Below are positions 15,889-25,278 of a stretch of DNA of 64,000 bases, piece after piece. A model generated the notes under the pieces. It did not search any database, was not told where the DNA came from, and worked only from the letters and a program-made list of their open reading frames with translations. Source of the DNA: CAZXEJ01 sp964639895 (GTDB lineage Bacteria > Desulfobacterota_D > UBA1144 > Nemesobacterales > JADFKM01); contig CAZXEJ010000003.1 of NCBI GenBank assembly GCA_964639895.1, forward strand, positions 18,062 to 82,061. The letters are read 5' to 3'. The translations under genes and the position numbers were made by a program. Within the stretch, counting starts at the first letter, position 1, and each line of letters begins with the position of its first letter.

Positions 15889-18051
15889 TCAGTTGTTCCC
15901 CGTGCGTACGGCGTGCTCGTGGCGGGGGTGGGGGAGGGTGGAGGCGCCCAGCCTGCTGCGCATCTCGCTCAGCGCCTGGCGGAAGTGGGCTTCCGTTATT
16001 GTCAGGCGCCTGCGCGAACGCTTTATGTGCTCGCGTATGGCGATGACGGATGCGCGCTGGCAGAGCAGGTTGACCTCGGCTCCCGAGAACCCGGTCAGTG
16101 AGCGAGCGATCTCGCGCAGCTTGACGTTGCGGGCGAGCGGCTTGTTGCGGGTGTGTATCTTCAATATCTCGTAGAGCTCCTCCTCGTTGGGAAGCGGTAT
16201 GTGGAGCAGCAGGTCGAAGCGGCCGGCGCGCAGTATGGCGGAGTCGACCATCTCGAGTCGGTTGGTGGCGGCGAGTATCATGACGCCGTTGAGTTCCTCG
16301 ATACCGTCGATCTCGGTGAGCACTTGGCTTATGACCCGCGACGAGACGTTGTCGTGGTCCACCCTGTCGCGCGAAGGTGTCAAGGCGTCAAGCTCGTCGA
16401 AGAACAGTATGGACGGGGCCACCTGCTTGGCCTTACGGAACACCTCGCGCACGTGCTGCTCGGATTCCCCTACGTACTTTGAGAACAGCTCGCCGCCCTT
16501 TATGGATATGAAGTTGACGCCGCTCTCGTGCGCGAGAGCCTTGGCAAGGAGCGTCTTGCCCGTGCCGGGCGCACCGTAGAGCAGCACCCCCTTGGGCGCC
16601 TTCGTGTCAGTCTCCTCGTAGAGGTGGCGGTACTTGAACGGCCACACGACCGATTCGATGAGGAGCTCCTTTATCTCCTTGAGGCCGCCCACGTCGTCCC
16701 ACGTCACCTTGGGTATCTCGACGAAGATCTCCCTGATGGCCGAGGGCTCGACCTCGCGCAGGGCGGCCATAAAGTGCTTCATCTTTATCGTCAGCGTATC
16801 GAGCTTCTCATAGGGGAAGGGTCCGGACGTGTGCTCTATCTCGGGGAAGGCCTCGCGCAGCGTCTTCATGGCCGTCTCGCGGCAGAGGTTCTCGAGGTCG
16901 GCGCCCACGAATCCGTGTGTCAGATCGGCTATCCGTTCGAGGTCGACGTCTTCGTCGAGCGGCATCGAGCGCGTATGGATCTTGAGGATCTCGAGCCTGC
17001 CGTTGCGGTCGGGTACGTCAAGCACTATCTCGCGGTCGAACCTGCCGGGGCGCCGCAGCGCGAGGTCGAGCTGCTTGGGCAGGTTGGTGGACCCTATGAC
17101 GATCACCTTGCCCCTGTCCTTGAGGCCGTCCATGAGCGCCAGGAGCTGCGCCACCACGCGTTTTTCGACCTCGCCCGTCACCTTGCCACGCTTGGGGGCT
17201 ATGGCGTCGAGCTCGTCGAGGAATATGATGGACGGCTGGTTGCGCGTGGCCTCTTCGAATATGGCCCTCAGCTTTGCCTCGCTCTCGCCGTAGTACTTGT
17301 GTATGATCTCGGGACCGTTCACCACCTGGAAGTTGGCCTGCGTCTCGTTGGCCACGGCCCTGGCAAGCAGCGTCTTACCGCTTCCGGGAGGACCCACGAG
17401 CAGTATGCCGCGGGGCGGGTCGACGCCCAGCCGCTCGAATATCTGCGGGTACTTGAGCGGTATCTCGACCATCTCGCGTACCTTGCGTATCTGTTCCCTC
17501 AGGCCCCCTATCTCGTCGTAGCTCACGCGCGACGTGGGTACCCGCTCGTGCGGCTTGTTCCTTATCTCGATGCGTGTCGTGGACCTTATGACCACCGTGT
17601 CGGCCGGCACGGTACCCAGCACCTGCACCACCTCGCGCCTCTTCTCTGAGACGGGGATGGACAGCCTGTCGCCCACCGTCACCGGGAGCCCCTGTATGTG
17701 GCGCATCAGGAACTGTAGGTCCTCGGTGCAGTAGAGAGGGTCCGTCCCCACGGGGGCGAGCACCACCTTTATGGCGGTCGTCGACCCTATTTTCTTGACC
17801 GGGACCCGCTCGGACTCCGAGACGCGGGCGTTCTCCATCGTGAGGGGGTCGAGCTCGATTACCGAGCGGCGCCCGTCTGCGTGATCGAGCGGCAGGGCGC
17901 GCGCGGCCGTCTTGCGCTTGCCCCAGATGGCCACTATGTCCCAGCTGCTGAGCCCCAGCTCCCTCATGTCCTTCGGATGGATGAGGGCGATCCCTTTGCC
18001 TTTGTCTTGGTTGGTGAGGGGGTGGATCTTGAGAAAGAGGGTCTCGGCCAT
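15889..18051 (-). CDS. CDC48/VAT family double-AAA ATPase
   Basis: A 720-residue AAA+ unfoldase of the p97/CDC48/VAT type. An N-domain (1-165, double-psi barrel then a second small domain) precedes D1 (Walker A 220-227, GPPGSGKT; Walker B IIFLDELD, 275-282) and D2 (Walker A 493-500, GAPGTGKT; Walker B ILFFDELDAL). Arginine-finger segments RRPGRFDRE and LRAGRFD are present. In archaea and eukaryotes this machine extracts and unfolds proteins; bacterial copies are patchy and presumably acquired by transfer. The ATG at 18051 lies about 3 nt from the predicted transcription start, so the mRNA may be leaderless. Confidence 0.93.
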   Translation of the reverse strand: MAETLFLKIHPLTNQDKGKGIALIHPKDMRELGLSSWDIVAIWGKRKTAARALPLDHADGRRSVIELDPLTMENARVSESERVPVKKIGSTTAIKVVLAPVGTDPLYCTEDLQFLMRHIQGLPVTVGDRLSIPVSEKRREVVQVLGTVPADTVVIRSTTRIEIRNKPHERVPTSRVSYDEIGGLREQIRKVREMVEIPLKYPQIFERLGVDPPRGILLVGPPGSGKTLLARAVANETQANFQVVNGPEIIHKYYGESEAKLRAIFEEATRNQPSIIFLDELDAIAPKRGKVTGEVEKRVVAQLLALMDGLKDRGKVIVIGSTNLPKQLDLALRRPGRFDREIVLDVPDRNGRLEILKIHTRSMPLDEDVDLERIADLTHGFVGADLENLCRETAMKTLREAFPEIEHTSGPFPYEKLDTLTIKMKHFMAALREVEPSAIREIFVEIPKVTWDDVGGLKEIKELLIESVVWPFKYRHLYEETDTKAPKGVLLYGAPGTGKTLLAKALAHESGVNFISIKGGELFSKYVGESEQHVREVFRKAKQVAPSILFFDELDALTPSRDRVDHDNVSSRVISQVLTEIDGIEELNGVMILAATNRLEMVDSAILRAGRFDLLLHIPLPNEEELYEILKIHTRNKPLARNVKLREIARSLTGFSGAEVNLLCQRASVIAIREHIKRSRRRLTITEAHFRQALSEMRSRLGASTLPHPRHEHAVRTGNN

Positions 18052-18060
18052 CTCACTTAG

Positions 18061-18089
18061 ATTTTACCGCTGCCCCCCGGGGGGGTCAA
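18061..18089 (-). promoter_or_regulatory. Promoter of the cdc48-pilD transcript
   Basis: On the minus strand TTGACC (18089-18084) and TAAAAT (18066-18061) are separated by 17 bp. The spacer holds a run of C followed by a run of G that can fold back on itself. The predicted start near 18054 is only about three bases before the ATG at 18051. Confidence 0.65.
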
Positions 18090-18538
18090 GGATAGCAGGC
18101 GCGGGGGAGGGGGTGGAAAAAGAGAAGGAAGGGGGCACTCTCGGACACGAATTATCCTTTGTAGGCAGGCTGTTACAAGCGACCATGCCCGCTTGCCGCT
18201 ACCGCCTCCACGTGCCCCGCCCGCTGGAGTCGGAGGGGGAGGGCGCGGCTGGCCCCAGCGTGCTGGTTCCGCCGGCGGGGGGAGGGGACCGTCCCGCTAT
18301 GTTTTGGTCGCGTGCCGTGGGGGGGGCGGTGTGGGGAGGTCGGATCGCACGTTGCACGCCGCCTCCCTCCGAGTACCGTGGGCGGTTCGACCACGGCGGG
18401 CTGGAGGGAACGCACCCTCGGCGCGCTACGTCCGGGCGGCTCGACCGGAAGGAGGGGGGGTCACGTGCGCGGCGGCCGCGCCTCGGTCGGGCCCTCTTCC
18501 GCGCCCCTTCGGCCCGGCGGCGGGGCGCGTCTCGGGGG
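18090..18538. other. Intergenic region upstream of cdc48 and downstream of argJ
   Basis: Very GC-rich, with G-runs on the plus strand. I see no gene or convincing terminator. It separates the end of argJ from the cdc48 promoter, both read leftward. Confidence 0.4.
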
Positions 18539-19717
18539 TCAAGTCCTGTATTCGGCGTTGAGTCTTACGTATTCCTCCGATATGTCGCTTGCAAGCACCC
18601 ACCACTCCCCGCTTCCGACACCCAGATCGAGAGTCACCGTGAACTCCGGCTTCTTGAACACGGGGACCAGCTTGTCCTCGTCCGCGACGGGCACGCCCCC
18701 CTTGAGCACGAGGTGCTGGTCGAAGTAGAGATCCAGCCGCGCGGGGTCGAACCTCACCCCGGCCCTTCCGGCCGCGGCCGCAAACCGCCCCCAGTTGGGG
18801 TCCTCGCCGTAGAGGGCGGTCTTTACCAGCAGCGACGTGCCCAGTGTTCTGGCCACCCGCTCGGCGGCCCTTCTGGTGGGGGCGCCCCTGACGACGATGC
18901 GCACCACCTTCGTCGCCCCCTCGCCGTCGCGCACTATCATGCGGGCCGCCTCGTGGTTGAGTTCGGTGAGAAGCTCGGTGAGCGCTTCGAGCTCGGCCGA
19001 GCCTTCGTCGATGGGCCGGTTGCCCGCCGCACCTCCGGCCAGGGCCAGCACGGTGTCGTTGGTCGAGGTGTCGCCGTCGACGATTATCCGGTTGTAGGTC
19101 TCGTCCACGGCCCGGCGCAACGCCCACGACAGGGCGGCCGGGGTGACGTCGAACTCCGTAAGCACGAAGGCGAGCATCGTGGCCATGTGCGGCGCTATCA
19201 TGCCGGCCCCCTTGGCTACGACGCAGACCCGTCCCCTGACGCCGCCTATACGGGCGTCCCTTACGACGTGTTTGGGAAAAGTGTCCGTGGTCATTATGGC
19301 CTCGGCGAATTCGTGCAGCCCCCCCTCGTCAAGCGCCGCAACGAGCCGCGGTACGGCCGCCCTCATCCTGTCGACGGGAAGGCGCACCCCTATGACGCCG
19401 GTCGAAGCTGGCACGACGAGCGACTCGGGCACGGAGAGCTCCCGGGCGACGGCGCTCGTCACCCGCCGGGCGTCCTCCATGCCGTCCCTGCCCGTGCAGG
19501 CGTTGGCGTTGCCGCTGTTTACGATCACGGCTCTGCACAGCCCCCGGCGCAGGCGCCTTCGGCCCACGACGACGGGGGCGGCCTTGACGACGTTGCGAGT
19601 AAAGACGGCGGCCGCGGCGGCGGGGCGGTCGGCCACGATGAGCCCCATGTCGAGCTTGCCGCTTTCCTTTATGCCTGCGTGGACGGCCGAAGCCTTGAAT
19701 CCTCGTACTCTCAGCAT
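18539..19717 (-). CDS. argJ: Glutamate N-acetyltransferase / amino-acid acetyltransferase
   Basis: A 392-residue ArgJ. It moves the acetyl group from N-acetylornithine to glutamate in the cyclic arginine pathway, and some versions also use acetyl-CoA. The protein self-cleaves before the Thr of the MATML motif; here the segment KGAGMIAPHMATML puts that Thr at residue 180, giving alpha and beta chains. The FTRN, NSGNANACTG, STGVIG and DTSTND blocks are all intact. The ATG at 19717 overlaps the end of recO by 7 nt. No other arginine genes occur in the window. Confidence 0.95.
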   Translation of the reverse strand: MLRVRGFKASAVHAGIKESGKLDMGLIVADRPAAAAAVFTRNVVKAAPVVVGRRRLRRGLCRAVIVNSGNANACTGRDGMEDARRVTSAVARELSVPESLVVPASTGVIGVRLPVDRMRAAVPRLVAALDEGGLHEFAEAIMTTDTFPKHVVRDARIGGVRGRVCVVAKGAGMIAPHMATMLAFVLTEFDVTPAALSWALRRAVDETYNRIIVDGDTSTNDTVLALAGGAAGNRPIDEGSAELEALTELLTELNHEAARMIVRDGEGATKVVRIVVRGAPTRRAAERVARTLGTSLLVKTALYGEDPNWGRFAAAAGRAGVRFDPARLDLYFDQHLVLKGGVPVADEDKLVPVFKKPEFTVTLDLGVGSGEWWVLASDISEEYVRLNAEYRT

Positions 19718-20286
19718 CTCTCGAGCTCCCCTAACAGTTTGAGCGAGTTGTAGGTTGCGCCCGTGCACCGCTCGGCGAAGCGTGCGAGCGCGGCGACGGC
19801 GCGCGCGGCGTCTTCGCCGATCAGGCGTTCGGCGTCGAAGGGCGGCGCCCAGCCTGCGCGCTCGAGTGCCCCGAGCAGGAAGCGGGCCGCCGCCGCGGCG
19901 GGCTCCTCTCCCCGGTCGAGCGCACCGAGTGTGGCGACGGCGTGATCGAACGTCTCCCTCTCGGGCGCCTCCTCGGCCACGAGCACGTCGAGCGTCTCGA
20001 GCACGAACGAGCCCCATGCGAAGAGGGCGAGGTCTCCCATCACCCTCTTGAACACCGTGCGCGTGTCGCAATCGACGAGCATCTTCAGTTCCCGCCCCGA
20101 GTCCCGGATCTGGACGGCTAGCAGCACGAAGTGCTCGAGCCTGCCTCCGAACCGCCGCACGCTCCGCTGCGCCCCCTTGGCCACGGCCCGCACCTTGCCG
20201 GCATCTCTCGTCGCAAGCACTACGACGAGGTCGGTCTTGGGGCCGCGGTACTTCCTTATGACGAGGGCTTCCGTCTCGATCAACAT
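19711..20286 (-). CDS. recO: DNA repair protein RecO (short, no zinc finger)
   Basis: A 191-residue RecO: N-terminal OB-fold (TEALVIRKYRGPKTDLVVVL) and helical domain. RecO anneals single strands and loads RecA with RecR. Family members are usually about 240 residues. Here the C-terminal segment passes straight from AGWAPPFD to a final helix, and the CxxC...CxxC zinc-finger block that normally follows the equivalent AGFxP motif is absent. It sits between mgtE (6 nt upstream) and argJ (7 nt overlap), probably in one transcript. The assignment rests on the N-terminal pattern and length. Confidence 0.8.
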   Translation of the reverse strand: MLIETEALVIRKYRGPKTDLVVVLATRDAGKVRAVAKGAQRSVRRFGGRLEHFVLLAVQIRDSGRELKMLVDCDTRTVFKRVMGDLALFAWGSFVLETLDVLVAEEAPERETFDHAVATLGALDRGEEPAAAAARFLLGALERAGWAPPFDAERLIGEDAARAVAALARFAERCTGATYNSLKLLGELERC

Positions 20287-20292
20287 CGCCTC

Positions 20293-21654
20293 TCACCCCC
20301 CGCGCAGCAACACCATCGCTATGAGGAAGTAGACCACCGAGCCGAAGAGGTCGTTCGACATCGATATGAATGGACTTGAGGCCACGGCGGGATCGAACCG
20401 CAGCTTGTAGAGGGTGAGGGGTACGAACACCCCCATCAGGGTAGTCGCTACGGGGGCGCATATCATGGCCACGAATATGGCGAGCGCGATCTTCGTTGCC
20501 GCAGGATCGGCGTGTGTTATGAGAAGCGCTATTGCGGCCGCTATGATGCCTGCTATGGAGCCGAGCAGGAGAGCGAGCTTGAGCTCTTCGACCACAACCT
20601 TGAACGTTTGTTCGAGTCCTATGGTGCCCATGCCCAGACCGCGCACGATTATGGACGATACCTGGACGCCTACGTTCCCGCCCGTGGCCATGATGGCGGG
20701 CATGAATGCCGCAAGCAGTGCCGCCTGCTGGAGCGTGGTCTCGAAGAAACGGGCGATTATCAATGCTATCACAAGTTCACCGAGAAGCGTCAGTATTATC
20801 CACGGCGTCCGTGCCTTGAGCCTCTCGAATGTGGGGGTGAACAGGGGGTGTATGTACTCGCCGATACCGGCCATCTGGTACATGTCCTCCGAGGCCTCTT
20901 CCGTTATGACGTCCATCACGTCATCCGACGTTATCCGGCCCAGGAGCACCCCCTTCTCGTCTACCACGGGAAGCACCACTATGTCATGCCTCTTCACTAT
21001 GTCGGCCACCTTCTCCTGGTCCACGTCCGGCGTTACAGTGATCTCCACCGGCTCCATTATCTCCGAAATCTTCGTCGACGGGTTGGCCAGTATGAGTTTG
21101 GTCAGCGGCACCTGCCCTAGCAGGCGGTCGTCGCTGTCGGTCACGTATATCTCGTAGAACTCGTCGATTTCGTCCGCAATGAGCCGTATCCACTCGATCG
21201 TGTCACGCACCGTCATGTCGGGCGTGACCTGGACGAGCTCGGTCTGCATTATACCGCCGGCCGTGTCCTCGGGATACTGGAGGAGGCTCTTGACCTCGAT
21301 CAGTTCCTCGGGGCTCATCCGGGCCATCACCTCGGATCTCACCCGCTCGGGCAGCTCCGAGACGATGTCGGCGGCGTCGTCGGAGTCGAGCTCGCTGATC
21401 AGCCGGACGGCGGTATCGGGGTCGAGCTCTTCGAGCACCTCATGGCGGAGCTCGGGATCCATATCGAGCAGCACCTCGGCGGCCGTCGAAGGGCTGAGGC
21501 TTCGGAGTACCGTTACGGCCTCATCCCTGTCGAGCGAGGCGAGCAGGTCGGCGACCTCGTGCGAATGCATTTCGGCCAAGGCCTCGCCCACGGCGGCCAG
21601 GTTGCCCTCTTCAATCAGTCTCTCGAGCTTCGCCGCGGCCTGTTGCCTGTCCAT
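20293..21654 (-). CDS. mgtE: Magnesium transporter MgtE
   Basis: A 453-residue channel. An N-terminal superhelical domain of alpha-helical repeats (1-130) has many Asp and Glu for Mg sensing. Two CBS domains follow (about 135-260), then five membrane helices (about 285-450). The pore signature PAIMATGGNVGVQ is present. High cytoplasmic Mg closes the pore through the acidic N-domain and CBS pair. The gene leads the mgtE-recO-argJ run, and the neighbouring genes are functionally unrelated. Confidence 0.95.
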   Translation of the reverse strand: MDRQQAAAKLERLIEEGNLAAVGEALAEMHSHEVADLLASLDRDEAVTVLRSLSPSTAAEVLLDMDPELRHEVLEELDPDTAVRLISELDSDDAADIVSELPERVRSEVMARMSPEELIEVKSLLQYPEDTAGGIMQTELVQVTPDMTVRDTIEWIRLIADEIDEFYEIYVTDSDDRLLGQVPLTKLILANPSTKISEIMEPVEITVTPDVDQEKVADIVKRHDIVVLPVVDEKGVLLGRITSDDVMDVITEEASEDMYQMAGIGEYIHPLFTPTFERLKARTPWIILTLLGELVIALIIARFFETTLQQAALLAAFMPAIMATGGNVGVQVSSIIVRGLGMGTIGLEQTFKVVVEELKLALLLGSIAGIIAAAIALLITHADPAATKIALAIFVAMICAPVATTLMGVFVPLTLYKLRFDPAVASSPFISMSNDLFGSVVYFLIAMVLLRGG

Positions 21655-21768
21655 GGAATCGTCCGGGGGGCTGCACCCTAACCGTTCCCGGAGGGGGCGG
21701 AAGGGTCCCGTGGGGGTAATCTGGTTATTGTAATTGACGGGCTGTAAAAGTAAAGGTGCGGGGGGATG

Positions 21769-22809
21769 CTACTCGGCCGTATGGGCCAGTCCGCCCGCTG
21801 TGTCTGCGGCTGTCTCGTCGAGCGCGAGGACCGTCCGCGCCAGAAGCTCGTCGATCCCTTCACCCGTGGCGGCCGAGACTGCGAGCAGCTCGACGCCCCT
21901 CTCGGCGAAGTCGTGCCTTATCTCTTCGTACATCTCCCTGGCCTCCGGAAGGTCGACCTTGTTGGCCGCCACGACCTGCGGTCTCGAGGCCAGTCCAGGC
22001 ATGTATGCATCCAGTTCGGCGTTGATCTTCGTGTAGTCGTCCCGTGGGTCCCGCCCCGTGTAGGGGGAGAGGTCGAGCAGGTGTATGAGCACCCGTGTGC
22101 GCTCGATGTGGCGGAGGAACGTCGTACCCATACCCACCCCCCGGTGGGCCCCCTCGACCAGCCCCGGGATGTCGGCGGCTACGAACCGGTGTCCTTTCCA
22201 GTCGACGACTCCGAGGCTGGGCGCCTTGGTCGTGAACGGGTAGTCGGCCACCTTGGGACGGGCGGCCGATATGCGGCGGATGAGCGTCGATTTGCCTGCG
22301 TTGGGACAGCCGATGATGCCTACGTCGGCAAGCAGCTTGAGCACCAGCCGGAGCGTCCTCTCCTCGCCGGGCTCGCCGGGCTGTGCGTAGCGTGGTGCCT
22401 GGTTGGTGGAGGTGGCAAAGTGGGCGTTGCCCTTGCCCCCGCGGCCGCCGCGGGCCGCGACGAAGCGCTGTCCATCGCGCGCAAGATCACACAATACTTC
22501 GCCCGTCTCGGCGTCAGTGACCACCGTGCCAACAGGCACAGGCACGACCAACGGCTCGGCCGAGGCGCCGTGCATGTTCTTGCCCTTTCCGTGTCCGCCC
22601 CGGCGCGCCCTATAGTGACGCTTATAGCGGAAATCGAGGAGCGAGGTGATGTTGGATGCCGCGACCAGCACGACGTCACCACCCCGACCGCCGTCGCCGC
22701 CGTCGGGGCCCCCGCGGGGGACGTACTTCTCCCTGCGGAAGCTCACGCATCCGTTGCCTCCGGCGCCGGAACGTACGTGTATAACGGCTTCGTCTATGAA
22801 TCTCGCCAT
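21769..22809 (-). CDS. obgE: Obg/CgtA GTPase
   Basis: A 346-residue ribosome-assembly GTPase. The glycine-rich Obg domain (1-157) contains repeated GGRGG-type turns, and the G domain (about 158-325) has GCPNAGKST, a switch segment DYPFTTKAP, DIPGL and NKVDLP. The C-terminal OCT domain of some homologues is absent; a short acidic tail ends the protein. It binds the large subunit and links ribosome maturation to nucleotide levels. Neither rplU nor rpmA, its common neighbours, is next to it. The ATG at 22809 fits the family start MARFIDEA. Confidence 0.96.
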   Translation of the reverse strand: MARFIDEAVIHVRSGAGGNGCVSFRREKYVPRGGPDGGDGGRGGDVVLVAASNITSLLDFRYKRHYRARRGGHGKGKNMHGASAEPLVVPVPVGTVVTDAETGEVLCDLARDGQRFVAARGGRGGKGNAHFATSTNQAPRYAQPGEPGEERTLRLVLKLLADVGIIGCPNAGKSTLIRRISAARPKVADYPFTTKAPSLGVVDWKGHRFVAADIPGLVEGAHRGVGMGTTFLRHIERTRVLIHLLDLSPYTGRDPRDDYTKINAELDAYMPGLASRPQVVAANKVDLPEAREMYEEIRHDFAERGVELLAVSAATGEGIDELLARTVLALDETAADTAGGLAHTAE

Positions 22810-23476
22810 CGGTTCTCAAGGGCGCACCCGCAGCGAAGGCGCCTCCCCGCGCATGTGGTATGGGGGTGCCGTCCCCAGACTGTGGACCCGGTGCCCTAGT
22901 TGCTCCTGACTGGGAGGGGGAACGGGCGGATACGCTGTACAAATATTTATTATACCTGCGCGTCCGTAATCGTCCCCTGCCTCTGGGGGGCGAGCCGAGT
23001 GGCGCCTCCCCCCTCGGAGAAGGGGTCGGCCCCTTCCGCTGGAGCGCCGAGGGGCGGGACGATCGCACCTGGAGAAGGTGCAAAGCGTCTCAAGCTCCCA
23101 GGCGCACCTCGTGCGTTCGGCCCGTATAGGTGTAGAGGGTCTCCGTGCGCGCGGCGCCTCCATTCACGCGCCGCCCCTCCACACCTCCGCCTCCTCCATG
23201 TTCCGGCCCCCTCGAGTAGGTGTCACCTCCGCAGAGTAGCCACCTCGGCCGATAGCCCTTCCGACATTCACCGGTTGGCTGTGACGGTGCCGGATACTCT
23301 CTAAAATAAGAGCACACGCAATCATCCCAACGACCCATTCATATCTATTTCCCCTCCACAAGCGTCCGCCTTCCCAGGGGACGAGGACGCTCCCTTCGTC
23401 CTCCTTCGTCGCCGCCCCGGCAGCTTAGCGGTCCCGCCATCGGTGGATCCCCTCACCCCGCGCCCGAGGCGATGGA
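22810..23476. other. Intergenic region between divergent obg and ald
   Basis: No gene seen in about 670 bases. An AT-rich patch at about 22935-22965 contains a perfect minus-strand TATAAT that could serve obg, though I find no good -35. A second AT-rich patch lies at 23300-23350. Confidence 0.4.
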
Positions 23477-23505
23477 TTGAATTCACCCCCCGATTGGTAT
23501 ATAAA
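23477..23505 (+). promoter_or_regulatory. Promoter of alanine dehydrogenase
   Basis: TTGAAT (23477-23482) and TATAAA (23500-23505) with a 17 bp spacer. The predicted start near 23512 gives a leader of about 33 nt to the ATG at 23545. Confidence 0.65.
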
Positions 23506-23544
23506 TATCACCGCGCCCCTATAAGGGTGGGGGTGGATGATGCA

Positions 23545-24591
23545 ATGGTAGTAGGTATACCGCGGGAGAGGAAGATCAGGGAGTACAGGGTGGTGCTCAA
23601 CCCCCAAGCCGTGCGTGTACTGGTCGCAGACGGCCACCGCGTCCTTGTTGAGAGGTCGGCCGGCGCGGGGAGCGGCATCGAGGATGACGACTACGTCGCA
23701 GCCGGCGCCGAGTTGGTGGAGACGGAGGAGGAGCTGTTCGAGAGGGCCGAGCTCATCGTCAAGGTAAAGGAGCTTCAGCCCGAGGAGTGGCCCCTGTTGA
23801 AGCCCCATCACGTGCTGTTCTCCTACATCCATCTGGCCTCGGACGAGAGGCTCCAGGAGGCCTTGGCCGCAAGCGGTGCCACAGTCGTCGCCTTCGAGAC
23901 CGTCGAGCTCGACGACGGCTCGCTGCCGTTGCTGGTGCCGATGAGCAGTATAGCGGGCAAGCTCTCCATCCAGGAGGGTTCCCACTTCCTGGAGCGTCCC
24001 TACGGGGGCAAGGGCGTCATCCTGTCCGGAGCCCCCGGGGTGAGACCGGCCAAGGTGACCGTGATCGGAGGCGGAACCGTGGGCAGGAACGCCGTAATCA
24101 CGGCTTTGGGGATGAGGGCCGACGTCACCGTGATAGACAAGAACCTCGAGAAACTCAAGTATTTCTACGACCGCTTCTCGGCCCAAGTCACGACGCGGCC
24201 GTCCTATCCGGAGATAGTGGCCGAGGAGGTGGCCTCTTCGGATCTCGTCGTAGGGGCGGTGCTCGTCACAGGGGCGCGGGCGCCGAAGGTGGTTACGGCC
24301 GAGATGATAGAGGCGATGGAGGAGGGGAGCGTCTTCGTAGACATCGCCATCGACCAGGGAGGATGCTCGGAGACGAGCAGGCCCACGACGCTCGACGATC
24401 CCGTCTACGTGGAGCGGGGCGTCATACACTACTGCGTGACCAACGTCCCCTCGCTCGTGAGCCGCACTTCTACGTTCGCTCTCTCGGCCGCCGTGCTTCC
24501 TTATCTACGTGAGCTTGCGGCGGGGCGACTCAGGCAAAGCCCCCCGCTCAAGCGGGGTATAAACGTCGAAGGCGGGAGGGTGCTGATATAG
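23545..24591 (+). CDS. ald: Alanine dehydrogenase
   Basis: A 348-residue NAD-dependent enzyme of the Ald/PntA-N fold that interconverts L-alanine and pyruvate plus ammonia. The N-terminal catalytic half starts with the family phrase VGIPRERKIREYRV. The nucleotide-binding loop is GGGTVGRNA, and the ISVDIAIDQGG-like segment (VFVDIAIDQGGCSETSRPTT) follows. It is slightly short: Ald is usually about 370 residues, with the missing part at the C-terminus. The ATG at 23545 fits the family start, although the frame is open further upstream. It may link alanine catabolism to nitrogen supply. Confidence 0.92.
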   Translation: MVVGIPRERKIREYRVVLNPQAVRVLVADGHRVLVERSAGAGSGIEDDDYVAAGAELVETEEELFERAELIVKVKELQPEEWPLLKPHHVLFSYIHLASDERLQEALAASGATVVAFETVELDDGSLPLLVPMSSIAGKLSIQEGSHFLERPYGGKGVILSGAPGVRPAKVTVIGGGTVGRNAVITALGMRADVTVIDKNLEKLKYFYDRFSAQVTTRPSYPEIVAEEVASSDLVVGAVLVTGARAPKVVTAEMIEAMEEGSVFVDIAIDQGGCSETSRPTTLDDPVYVERGVIHYCVTNVPSLVSRTSTFALSAAVLPYLRELAAGRLRQSPPLKRGINVEGGRVLI

Positions 24592-24687
24592 TGGGAGTGG
24601 TAACGCGCCGGCCGCAGCCTCAACGGAGTGTGCTCCGCGGCGGCGGTGAGGCACCACGCCCTCTCGGCCCACGTCGGGTGAACCGTG

Positions 24688-25242
24688 ATGGCAAAGCGTT
24701 TCTTCGCCGTAACGGCCGTCGGAAGCGACAGGCCGGGCATCGTAGCCCGCCTGAGCGGCGTGCTCTATGAGGCGGGGGCCAACATCGAGGACTCCAGCAT
24801 GACCATCCTCGTTGGCCAGTTCGCGATGATACTGATCGTCTCCGTACCCGACGGTATCGATGCCCCCCAACTCCGGGAGGCGTTCGCTCCTGTAGCCGAC
24901 GAGCTGGGACTTTTCATCACCGTGGAGGAGCTCGCGCCTCAGGCCCTCGAGGGCGGCGGCCGTGGGGTCGGCCGGGCCGACTACATAATCTCCGTCATTG
25001 CGCCCGACAGGCCCGGTATCGTCTACCGCATCTCCTCGCTCCTTGCCGGCAGAGGAGTGAACATAACCGACATGAACACCAAGGTCGTCTCGGGCGAGGA
25101 GCGGCCGGTCTATACGATGGTGCTCGAGGTGGGCGTTCCCGAAGGTGTGGACCCGGATGAGCTGGCCGCCGAGCTGGCGGCGCTCGGCCGGGAGCTTTCG
25201 ATCGACGTGTCGATGCGTCAGTTGGACGTCGTGGAGCTGTAA
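24688..25242 (+). CDS. Double ACT-domain protein (GcvR-like)
   Basis: A 184-residue protein made of two ACT domains (about 1-80 and 95-180), each opening with a DRPGIV motif. This layout matches GcvR, a regulator of glycine cleavage genes, and related amino-acid-sensing proteins. There is no catalytic or DNA-binding domain. It follows ald by about 95 nt and precedes def by 36 nt, which suggests amino-acid-linked control of something nearby, but the partner is unknown. A GTG directly before the ATG is an alternative start. Confidence 0.8.
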   Translation: MAKRFFAVTAVGSDRPGIVARLSGVLYEAGANIEDSSMTILVGQFAMILIVSVPDGIDAPQLREAFAPVADELGLFITVEELAPQALEGGGRGVGRADYIISVIAPDRPGIVYRISSLLAGRGVNITDMNTKVVSGEERPVYTMVLEVGVPEGVDPDELAAELAALGRELSIDVSMRQLDVVEL

Positions 25243-25278
25243 CGGGGGAGGTTGCGTACGCTCGTCGTAATTCTTCTG

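Noticed and set aside
19718..20461. Upstream extension of argJ
   Set aside because: It is recO read in another frame.
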